From Clostridia bacterium (GTDB lineage: Bacteria; Bacillota; Clostridia; Christensenellales; Borkfalkiaceae), in NCBI GenBank assembly GCA_017501125.1, contig JAFVXN010000026.1:1-8114 (forward strand): 8,114 nt of DNA, in the 5' to 3' direction. The position numbers were made by a program, and so were the translations under genes. Positions 1 to 6,219 of the stretch are shown piece by piece. The notes under the pieces were generated by a model. It was given only the letters and a program-made list of their open reading frames with translations. It was not told the DNA's origin and did not search any database. The number at the start of each line of letters is the position of its first letter. The first letter of the stretch is position 1.

Positions 1-1057
1 CGAAGTCGTCCGAGTTCGCCTTAGACGACTTTCCTTCCTTATATTTCCAATGCGCCGCGATACCGAATTCCGCGACCTTGTGCATGCCTTCGGTGCGGAT
101 TTGAATCTCTACGGGCTGGCCGAATTCCGTCATAATCGTCGTATGCAACGACTGATACTTGTTGGGCTTAGGCGTCGCGATATAGTCTTTGATGCGCCCA
201 GGAATAGGTACCCAGTGTTCGTGAATGTCCCCCAAGAGGGCGTAGCAATCACGCATATCCGCGACGATGACGCGCACCGCCGACAAATCATAGATTTGGT
301 CCAGCGTTTTGCCCTTGTTGACCATCTTTTTGTAGATGGAATAGAAATGCTTGGGTCTGCCGAAAACTTCCCCTTTAATGCCCGATTCTTCCATCAATTT
401 TTTGATGTCTTCGACGACCTGCGCGACGAATTCCTTCCTTTCGCTGAGTTTTTGATTGATATTCTCGACGAGGGATTCGTACGCCTCGGGATTGAGATAT
501 TTCAAGCACAAATCTTCCAACTCACACTTGATTTGCGAAATACCCAGTCGCCCAGCAAGCGGCGCGTAAATCTCCAGCGTCTCCGCCGCCATCTTTTTAC
601 GCCTTTCCTGCGAGAGGAAATTCAAGGAGCGCATGTTGTGCAGTCTGTCGGCGAGTTTGATGATGATGACGCGGATATCCTTCGCCATCGCCACGAAAAT
701 CTTTCTAAAATTCTCCGCCTCGGCGTCCTCTTGCGCCTTAAAGACGATTTTGTCCAACTTCGTGACCCCTGCGACGAGCCTCAATACCTCGTCGCCGAAT
801 TCCCTGCGGATATCGTCTTCCGTCGCGGAGGTGTCCTCCAAAACGTCGTGCAAAAACGCCGCGGCAATCGTCGCCGCATCTAAGCCCAAATCCATAAGGA
901 TTTGCGCGACGGCGCACGGATGGATAAAGTAAGGTTCGCCCGACGCGCGCTTTTGCCCGTCGTGCGCCTCTTGCGCATAGTGGTATGCCCTGATTAAGGT
1001 TCTTTTACCCTCTTCATCACTATATAAATCGTTGATTTTCGAAAGAGTCGCGTCCAT
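1..1057 (-). CDS. rel: Rel module (bifunctional (p)ppGpp synthetase/hydrolase), partial; possible internal start
   Basis: This is a RelA/SpoT homologue that makes and degrades the alarmone (p)ppGpp. From M786 of the fused frame (Rel residue 1) the N-terminus is a normal Rel start. The HD hydrolase keeps its key residues: FIHP His at Rel 46, HD at 70-71 with ED at 74-75 (HDVLEDT), and LADRLHNM at 136-143. The synthetase domain shows GRPKHFYSIYKKM from 233, the bifunctional-type RxKD motif as RIKD at 288-291, YQSLHTT and VEIQIRT. Both activities are therefore predicted, unlike E. coli RelA (ExDD, dead hydrolase). The sequence ends in AAHWKYKEGK...SDDF; the TGS, helical and ACT regions lie outside. 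The ATG at 1057 has an AAAGGAG Shine-Dalgarno at 1064-1070, six bases away, so a stand-alone Rel could also be made. One oddity is APLAGRLG at Rel 165-172, where APLAHRLG is usual. Confidence 0.95.
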   Translation of the reverse strand, partial: MDATLSKINDLYSDEEGKRTLIRAYHYAQEAHDGQKRASGEPYFIHPCAVAQILMDLGLDAATIAAAFLHDVLEDTSATEDDIRREFGDEVLRLVAGVTKLDKIVFKAQEDAEAENFRKIFVAMAKDIRVIIIKLADRLHNMRSLNFLSQERRKKMAAETLEIYAPLAGRLGISQIKCELEDLCLKYLNPEAYESLVENINQKLSERKEFVAQVVEDIKKLMEESGIKGEVFGRPKHFYSIYKKMVNKGKTLDQIYDLSAVRVIVADMRDCYALLGDIHEHWVPIPGRIKDYIATPKPNKYQSLHTTIMTEFGQPVEIQIRTEGMHKVAEFGIAAHWKYKEGKSSKANSDDF

Positions 1058-3412
1058 CGCTTTCTCCTTTTGCCTTAGTCTATCAATCTCCGCCTTTTGC
1101 AGGTCGAAAACCTTTCTATACAACGCCGAATCGGCAAGATCCGTCTTAACGCCGCGATATACGGTCAGTCTGCCCTCCCCGAAGGAAACGAGCCCGAGTT
1201 CCTCAAAGACGTGGAGCGCAAAGATAAATTGCCGCTCGTCAAAGCCCAGCGAATCGCAGGCGTCCGCCACCTCCTCCGCCGTCTCGCCGTTGAGGGAGGA
1301 CAAATCCTCCTTGAGCGCGGCATAGATACGGAGTAGCGTCTCGCGGCTGCAATCAAGACGCTGGAACGCCTTATACCCACAAGAATCGGCGCAGACATAC
1401 GTCTTCCTTCCCGAAAGCGACGTCAAATAATCGCCCAACGGATCGTCCAAGCAAATAATATGTCTAAACCCCGACAAATCGGCGTCCGCCGCAGGGGAGA
1501 CGATGAGCGTGTTGGAGATATTCCTCGACGAGGGATAAAAGAGGTCGACGTCGAAATTTTTCAGCCCTTCGTATCCTTTTACGCTATCCCTGTCGAAGGC
1601 AAGCAAACACGTCCCGTACGCGCACTCTGCCGTCAAACGCGCAATCAGTTTTTCTATCTCTGCCTTGGGCAGGTAGGTTTTTTCCACCCCGTCGACGGGC
1701 GCGTAAACGCCAGCCAACGCGTTCTGGAAACACTCCCTGTCCACACAGTTGCCCGTCCTGCCGTCGTAGAGGAGTTCCTTTACGTATCCTTTGATACTCT
1801 CCTTGCCTTTGAATCGGGACACGCCCACCTCAAAGACAATCTTTTTGCGGACGTCGCTACGCAAAATCTTTAAGTTTTTCGCGCCCGAAAAATACATGAG
1901 GTCAAGATAGTTGCAACGTACGGAAAGATGGGGAGAATACGGCTTGATTTGCCTTGCCTGACATCTGCCCACCGACAACGAAAAGAGGGGATTTTTGTGC
2001 CCGACGCCGTACGGCTCCAACATCATCAATTCCTTCGCGAATTTCTCGGAGATAGGCGCGTCAATCTCCTCGCTGACGTAAATCTTTTGCAGGATGTCTT
2101 CCTTCGTGTACGTCCTTTCAATCTCCTCGCCCAGCGCCTTTTCCAGCGCGTCGAAATTCTCCAGTTTTACGTTGATACCCGCCGCTTGCGCGTGTCCGCC
2201 AAACTCCTCGATGTAGTCGCCACAGTTCTTGAGTGCGGTAAAGATATTCACGCTTTCGATACTGCGCGCGCTGCCCTTTAGCATATCGCCGTGCTGGACG
2301 AACAAAAGGGTCGGTCTGCCAAATTCCTCCGCCATGCGCGCCGCAACGATCCCGATAAAGCCTGCGTTCCAACTCTCGTCCCACAGCATAATCAGGTTGC
2401 CGTACGCGCCCTTTTCTTTGAGTTTTTCCTTGGCGGACAAATACAACTCGTCACAGCACTTTTGCCGCTCGGTGTTGTACAAACACAATTTGGTGGCAAG
2501 GTCGTACACCTCCGCCTCTTTTTCGGCGATAAACAGCCGAAACGCCGCCTGCGCATCGCCCATTCTACCCGCCGCGTTGATACGGGGCGCTAAGTTAAAG
2601 GACAACGTCTGCGCCGAGACACCGTCGTAATTTTTGCCGAGCAACGCCGCAAAGCAAGGCCTTGGATTGCGGTTAAACCGCTTCAATCCTTCCGTCACGA
2701 TATCGCGATTCTCGCCCAAAAGGGGGACGCTGTCCGCCACGGTGGCAAGCGTCGCAAAATCTAAATATTCGTACGCCTTTTCGCCGATTAAGGCACAGGC
2801 GAGTTTGAAAGCCACCCCTGCCCCGCATAAATTGTCGTAGGGGTAGTCGTCTTTGAGTTTCGGGTTGACGACGATACAATCAGGCAACTCCTCAGGCAAC
2901 TCGTGGTGGTCGGTGACGATGACGTCACAGCCCAATTCGTACAAGTATCTCGCCTCTTTTGCGCACGAAATGCCGCAATCGACGGTGATGAACAGTTCTG
3001 GATTGCAATCGTCCAAAATCTTATCCACCGCGTCAAAGGACAACCCGTAGCCGTCCGCCCTTTCGGGGACGTAGACGTGCGCTTCAATACCAAAATCACG
3101 CAAAGCGTGATACATAATCGCCGAGGCACAGATGCCGTCCGCGTCGTAGTCGCCGAAGACCGCCACCGTCTTGCCCATAGCCCTCGCCTCGGTGATGGCA
3201 AGCACCGCCTCTTTCATCCCACTCATAAGATAGGGAGAGAGAAAATTCTTGCTAGACGGGTGCATAAAGGTACGGATTTTTTCGGCGTCGTCCACCCCGC
3301 GCGCGTATAAAATGCGCGTGATGTTTTCCGTCAGCCCCGTTTGCTTTGCAAGCGCGGAAATACTATTCAGTTGTGCTTGCGAAAACGCATATTCGGGGAC
3401 TATTTTCTTCAT
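1..3412 (-). CDS. RecJ-Rel fusion: ssDNA exonuclease RecJ joined in frame to a (p)ppGpp synthetase/hydrolase (3' end beyond window)
   Basis: One uninterrupted minus-strand frame begins with ATG at 3412 and has no stop down to position 2, giving 1137 visible codons. I translated every codon by hand. Residues 1-785 are a full RecJ 5'-3' single-strand DNA exonuclease (DHH family). Residues 786-1137 are the HD hydrolase and the start-to-core of the synthetase domain of a long RelA/SpoT homologue, cut by the window edge. The start is supported by AAGGAA at 3417-3422, four bases upstream, and by a normal RecJ N-terminus (MKKIVPEYAFSQAQ). The gene follows secF by 131 bp on the same strand. A RecJ-Rel fusion is not a family architecture I know. 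Either it is a real bifunctional protein, a recent stop-loss with internal initiation still possible at 1057, or a single-base sequence error. The reading of the frame itself is certain for the sequence given. Confidence 0.93.
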   Translation of the reverse strand, partial: MKKIVPEYAFSQAQLNSISALAKQTGLTENITRILYARGVDDAEKIRTFMHPSSKNFLSPYLMSGMKEAVLAITEARAMGKTVAVFGDYDADGICASAIMYHALRDFGIEAHVYVPERADGYGLSFDAVDKILDDCNPELFITVDCGISCAKEARYLYELGCDVIVTDHHELPEELPDCIVVNPKLKDDYPYDNLCGAGVAFKLACALIGEKAYEYLDFATLATVADSVPLLGENRDIVTEGLKRFNRNPRPCFAALLGKNYDGVSAQTLSFNLAPRINAAGRMGDAQAAFRLFIAEKEAEVYDLATKLCLYNTERQKCCDELYLSAKEKLKEKGAYGNLIMLWDESWNAGFIGIVAARMAEEFGRPTLLFVQHGDMLKGSARSIESVNIFTALKNCGDYIEEFGGHAQAAGINVKLENFDALEKALGEEIERTYTKEDILQKIYVSEEIDAPISEKFAKELMMLEPYGVGHKNPLFSLSVGRCQARQIKPYSPHLSVRCNYLDLMYFSGAKNLKILRSDVRKKIVFEVGVSRFKGKESIKGYVKELLYDGRTGNCVDRECFQNALAGVYAPVDGVEKTYLPKAEIEKLIARLTAECAYGTCLLAFDRDSVKGYEGLKNFDVDLFYPSSRNISNTLIVSPAADADLSGFRHIICLDDPLGDYLTSLSGRKTYVCADSCGYKAFQRLDCSRETLLRIYAALKEDLSSLNGETAEEVADACDSLGFDERQFIFALHVFEELGLVSFGEGRLTVYRGVKTDLADSALYRKVFDLQKAEIDRLRQKEKAMDATLSKINDLYSDEEGKRTLIRAYHYAQEAHDGQKRASGEPYFIHPCAVAQILMDLGLDAATIAAAFLHDVLEDTSATEDDIRREFGDEVLRLVAGVTKLDKIVFKAQEDAEAENFRKIFVAMAKDIRVIIIKLADRLHNMRSLNFLSQERRKKMAAETLEIYAPLAGRLGISQIKCELEDLCLKYLNPEAYESLVENINQKLSERKEFVAQVVEDIKKLMEESGIKGEVFGRPKHFYSIYKKMVNKGKTLDQIYDLSAVRVIVADMRDCYALLGDIHEHWVPIPGRIKDYIATPKPNKYQSLHTTIMTEFGQPVEIQIRTEGMHKVAEFGIAAHWKYKEGKSSKANSDDF
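1058..3412 (-). other. recJ: RecJ module of the fused frame (single-stranded-DNA-specific exonuclease)
   Basis: This module degrades single-stranded DNA 5' to 3' in recombination and mismatch or base-excision repair, in the cytoplasm. All DHH-phosphoesterase motifs are visible: DYDADG at residues 88-93, VDCGI at 144-148, DHH at 168-170 and the metal-binding Asp of TVAD at 224-227. RINAAGRMGDA spans 277-287. The DHHA1 domain shows WNAGFIGIVA at 348-357 and GGHAQAAG at 405-412, the substrate-binding motif. An OB-fold-type segment follows, with EPYGVGHKNPLF at 466-477. Residues from about 545 to 785 form a poorly conserved, fairly Cys-rich C-terminal region, as expected for the long Firmicutes RecJ. 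The length to the Rel methionine (785) is almost exactly that of B. subtilis RecJ, so the RecJ part looks complete rather than truncated, and the last residues (KAEIDRLRQKEKA) form a charged helix running into Rel. Confidence 0.96.
1064..1070 (-). promoter_or_regulatory. Internal Shine-Dalgarno for Rel inside the fused frame
   Basis: On the minus strand AAAGGAG sits six bases before the ATG at 1057. It lies inside the continuous recJ-rel frame, encoding part of LRQKEKA. Spacing and sequence are as good as those of the other ribosome binding sites in the window, so translation of Rel could start here independently of the fusion. It probably marks the ancestral rel start. Confidence 0.7.
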
Positions 3413-3543
3413 ACGATTCCTTTTTCTTTCTCGTTAAAATGAGGTAAGACGGGTCGGTCGGTCAATCCAAGCAAAGCGCTCCAACGGCGTCTAATATAAA
3501 TATCGGGCAGATAGGGATAGTCCCCCACCCGCCCAAAAAATCA
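3413..3543. other. secF-recJ intergenic gap with G-rich tract and GGTC triplet repeat
   Basis: These 131 bases have no gene. Just after the secF stop the minus strand carries three G-runs (GGGCGGGTGGGGG, 3522-3534). GGTC is repeated three times in tandem at 3452-3463. The recJ ribosome binding site AAGGAA is at 3417-3422. I see no convincing terminator; a TTGACC at 3460-3465 lacks a good -10 at proper spacing, so recJ-rel may depend on read-through from secDF. Confidence 0.5.
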
Positions 3544-4554
3544 TTATGCTTGAACGTCTTCTTCGATGACGGATTCCTCCGCGGTCTTCGATTTCTTGTC
3601 CTTCTTTTTCGCCTTGAATAAAGGCTTGTTGCTAGGCTTAATCGCCTTGTCGAGCACGACGAGCAAAGAGGGGGCAAAAATCCAGCCTGCAAAGGTCGCC
3701 GATACGACCCCTACGAACGCCGCCAAGGCAAACCAACGTGCCGTAGGCACGATAGCGCCCAACAATACCAACGCGAGCGTCAACGCCGCCGCCAAAATCA
3801 ATACCTTTTTCGTATCGACAGCCGCCAGCACTTTTTCGTACGAGGTCTTGTCTTTTTCCTTTTCCTTGTCCTTAGCGTTGTCGCGGAAACGGTTGAAGGT
3901 AATCAACGCCATCACCACCGACGCGAGCCCCGCTACGAGTGCCGCCGCGGCAAAGGACGCCGATACGGGGATACGGGTAAGTGCGGTCAGCGAAACGGTA
4001 AGCCCTATCGCCACCAACATAGTCGCCGTCATCGTGATACCTGCGCTGAGTTTATAACGGAGCGCCACGTAGACGAACGCCGCTACGGCAAAGACCGCGA
4101 GCGCAATCCCTGCGCGAAGGGCAAAACCGTCCGTGAGCCCTTCTTGGAAGGTTTCCTTATTGGTGCGGGCTTTGATAAGCGCACTACCACTCAAGGCACC
4201 GCCTTCCTTCATCGCCTCGTCCAAGTCCTTTTGCAACTCGACGACTGCGCTCTCCGTGTCGGCGTTAAGGTCGAAGTAGTAGACGACCTCGCCCGTGTAC
4301 GAGCCAGCCACTTTTTTATCCAGATACTTGACGCCACTCTCTGCAAAGGAAGTTTCGCAGACGGATTCCAGCGTCTCCACTTTTGCGACGTAAGGGTATT
4401 CCACCGTCACCGTCTTGACGGACGCCATATCGACGGCGGGATTGAACCCGAACACGCACGCAATCACGATACCCGCCACGATTAACACGGCGGAAATAAT
4501 CGTCCAAAGTTTCCATTTGCCCAAGGTCTTTTCGACAAGATTAATCTTCTTCAT
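3544..4554 (-). CDS. secF: SecF, protein translocase subunit (divergent)
   Basis: This is the SecF half of the SecDF accessory motor, which pulls exported proteins out of SecYEG from the outer face of the membrane. The protein has 336 residues with one N-terminal membrane helix (about 17-37), an outside domain (about 40-145) and five further helices (about 147-166, 171-193, 197-218, 250-269, 275-300). It ends in a Lys-rich then acidic tail. The FNRFRDN stretch at 220-226 aligns with the conserved FDRIREN of SecF. The preceding NDT motif is replaced (VMA at 214-216), so the proton-relay Asp appears missing; the DFTGG motif after helix 1 is also lost (NPAVDMAS). I chose ATG 4554 because AAGGAGG at 4565-4571 lies 10 bases upstream; ATG 4563 is only one base from it. 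The start overlaps secD by 14 bp, indicating translational coupling. Confidence 0.9.
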   Translation of the reverse strand: MKKINLVEKTLGKWKLWTIISAVLIVAGIVIACVFGFNPAVDMASVKTVTVEYPYVAKVETLESVCETSFAESGVKYLDKKVAGSYTGEVVYYFDLNADTESAVVELQKDLDEAMKEGGALSGSALIKARTNKETFQEGLTDGFALRAGIALAVFAVAAFVYVALRYKLSAGITMTATMLVAIGLTVSLTALTRIPVSASFAAAALVAGLASVVMALITFNRFRDNAKDKEKEKDKTSYEKVLAAVDTKKVLILAAALTLALVLLGAIVPTARWFALAAFVGVVSATFAGWIFAPSLLVVLDKAIKPSNKPLFKAKKKDKKSKTAEESVIEEDVQA

Positions 4555-6070
4555 CTTCGTCATCCCTCCTTGCAAAACGGAAATACTTATACTTGTCTTT
4601 GCACGCCGACAAGAACACGTAGTTGATACCTCTGCCCCAAAGCAAACTACAGAACGCCGCCGCGATGACGCAAATCAACGCCTGCATTGCCAGTGTAAAC
4701 AAACCGCCTACCGCAATCAACAGTGCCAGCGCCGCAAGGAGCAATACTGCGTACATATCGATGATATGCCACAAGGTTTTGTTGTACCCCTTCTTTACTG
4801 CGGAAAGGACGGTCTTGCCCGTATCCACTTCCTTTTTGATTGCCACGTAAACGTACGCGCTACACAGGTTGACGAGCACCAGCCCGACCAAATACATAAG
4901 AAGCGAAGCGAGGGTAATCTCGAATACCGCGCCCGTAATGAACGCATAGCAGAGCGCCACGATAATCGTATAGGAAAGGGTCGAATAGCCGTTGGCAATA
5001 CCGTATTTACCAAAGAAAATAATCGGCAATACGAGCCCGATAAGCAACGCCGCACCGAGTGCGATATAGACGAACGTCATCGTATTCCCTTCCGCCGTTT
5101 GGTTGATGAGGGAACTGGTGAACTGAATATCGTATCCACCCGTCTTCAACGCGGAGTTAAGCAAAATCCCGTACGTCTCCGCCTGTGCCTGATTGTTCTC
5201 GTATGCAATCGGATATCTAATACGCATATCCGACGTGATGTTGTCCTTGCCCACCTTCATAAGCGCGGTATCGGTCTCCCCGACGTAGAAATTGAGGAAA
5301 GTACCGCTGGTGTCGTTGGGATTGTAGTTGCTGAGTCCGTCTTTCAATCCGCCGATTACCGACTGACCTGCGCCCGTCAAATAGGCGACGATGTAAGATA
5401 CACCGTATTCCGTCTCCACGGCAAAGCCGTCGATAAAGTCGGTCATAGATTCCGCTTTGACAAATTCGTCCACGTCCTCCGCCCCGTTCTTTATCGTCAA
5501 CGCACCCAGTTCGCTGAACGCCTGCAACGCCAAGATAGAATTCTGGTCGTCGGGTTCTTCACTGCTCCACGCGTGCCGTGCAGGTGCAGGCACCTCTACG
5601 CGGAGGGCGTAATCGTCCACGACCGCCACACGATATTGAGAAAAGCCCTTTTTAGAGAAACGGGCGATAATCTCTTGGGTGACGGCGTCGAATTCCGCCT
5701 TGAAGGTTGCAGAGACGTTGTCTGCCGACGCCGTCGTTTCGTCGTCGAAGATACCGACGTCTTCGTCCTTTTCCAGATACAACCCCTTGTATTGCACGTA
5801 TTGATCGGCGTAATCCAACTGCGCGGCGCTACCGTCTTCATAACTTTCGTACGTGTTTTGGTAGTCCGTCGCGGAAATTACCCCTTGGGGATAGTAGTAG
5901 GTATAGTACCCGCCACGAAGTTCACTGCCCGCGTCCAACGAAACGATAGCAGGCTGCCAGCCTTGGATACCGTCTACGAAAGAAAACGCAGGAAATGCGG
6001 TAAGGGCGCAAAGCGCAACGATAACGATGGACAAAAGCACCATCAAAATCGTCGATTTTATCCTTCCCAT
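4541..6070 (-). CDS. secD: SecD, protein translocase subunit (divergent)
   Basis: This is the SecD half of SecDF. The 509 residues give helix 1 at about 7-28, a large outside domain at about 30-330, and five helices at about 331-353, 364-384, 386-411, 434-456 and 459-489, ending in an acidic tail (RRDDEDEED). The motif DAGSELRGG at 46-54 matches the family's GxDLxGG after helix 1, and the ETYGILLNSALKTGGYDIQF stretch before helix 2 matches the usual LRAGALPAPL region. In helix 4, alignment on IKKEVDTGK (family IREELRxGK) puts Leu402-Cys403-Ser404 where DAN of DANV normally sits, so the key Asp is absent; Asp438 (IIDMY) matches the ILDAN Asp in helix 5. GGAGG at 6076-6080, five bases before ATG 6070, supports the start. 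It overlaps secF by 14 bp and has its own promoter upstream. Confidence 0.92.
   Translation of the reverse strand: MGRIKSTILMVLLSIVIVALCALTAFPAFSFVDGIQGWQPAIVSLDAGSELRGGYYTYYYPQGVISATDYQNTYESYEDGSAAQLDYADQYVQYKGLYLEKDEDVGIFDDETTASADNVSATFKAEFDAVTQEIIARFSKKGFSQYRVAVVDDYALRVEVPAPARHAWSSEEPDDQNSILALQAFSELGALTIKNGAEDVDEFVKAESMTDFIDGFAVETEYGVSYIVAYLTGAGQSVIGGLKDGLSNYNPNDTSGTFLNFYVGETDTALMKVGKDNITSDMRIRYPIAYENNQAQAETYGILLNSALKTGGYDIQFTSSLINQTAEGNTMTFVYIALGAALLIGLVLPIIFFGKYGIANGYSTLSYTIIVALCYAFITGAVFEITLASLLMYLVGLVLVNLCSAYVYVAIKKEVDTGKTVLSAVKKGYNKTLWHIIDMYAVLLLAALALLIAVGGLFTLAMQALICVIAAAFCSLLWGRGINYVFLSACKDKYKYFRFARRDDEDEED
4565..4571 (-). promoter_or_regulatory. secF ribosome binding site, deciding the start
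   Basis: A perfect AAGGAGG on the minus strand lies inside the 3' end of secD. It is 10 bases from ATG 4554 and one base from ATG 4563; a TTG at 4575 overlaps its upstream side. Only 4554 is a workable start. Confidence 0.75.
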
Positions 6071-6087
6071 AAAAGCCTCCAGATTTA

Positions 6088-6102
6088 CCGAACTATGTTC
6101 GG
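6088..6102. promoter_or_regulatory. Perfect 6-bp dyad in the secD leader (hairpin or operator)
   Basis: CCGAAC-TAT-GTTCGG is a perfect inverted repeat with a three-base centre. It lies between the predicted transcription start (about 6114) and the secD ribosome binding site. It resembles the Gram-positive LexA box (GAAC-N4-GTTC), but the spacer is three rather than four bases, so it may simply fold as an RNA hairpin in the short leader. Confidence 0.5.
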
Positions 6103-6120
6103 CTACAATAATACCTTTCT

Positions 6121-6150
6121 ATTTTACACTATTTTTCTTCGTGCCGTCAA
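6121..6150 (-). promoter_or_regulatory. Predicted sigma-A promoter for secD-secF
   Basis: On the minus strand, TTGACG (6145-6150) and TAAAAT (6121-6126) are separated by 18 bases. They lie just downstream of the maturase terminator and about 50 bp before secD. The predicted transcript starts near 6114, giving a leader of about 44 bases. Confidence 0.7.
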
Positions 6151-6178
6151 GTCTATTACGGCGTTTTTTCTTTTTTTA

Positions 6179-6215
6179 TAAAAAAGAGCCCGCATTTTTT
6201 TATGCTTGGGCTCTT
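6179..6215 (-). terminator. Intrinsic terminator after the SCIFF maturase gene
   Basis: On the minus strand, AAGAGCCC pairs with GGGCTCTT (8 bp). After a two-base bulge, GCAT pairs with ATGC around an A-rich loop, and a run of T follows at once (to about 6179). It begins five bases after the maturase stop codon. A strong stem plus U-tract makes this a confident rho-independent terminator that separates the scf unit from secDF. Confidence 0.88.
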
Positions 6216-6219
6216 GTTT

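Noticed and set aside
50..883. 277-codon plus-strand open frame opposite rel
   Set aside because: Lies antisense to the well-conserved HD and synthetase motifs of Rel; composition is that of a shadow frame.
3502..3540. Terminator after secF (GGGC...GCCC stem)
   Set aside because: The stem is only 4 bp plus a 3-bp inner helix with large internal loops, and no T-run follows on the minus strand.
4415..6181. 588-codon open frame on the plus strand opposite secD
   Set aside because: Antisense to a clear secD with membrane helices; its product is Arg/His-rich with no domain, and it has no ribosome binding site. It is a by-product of secD codon bias.
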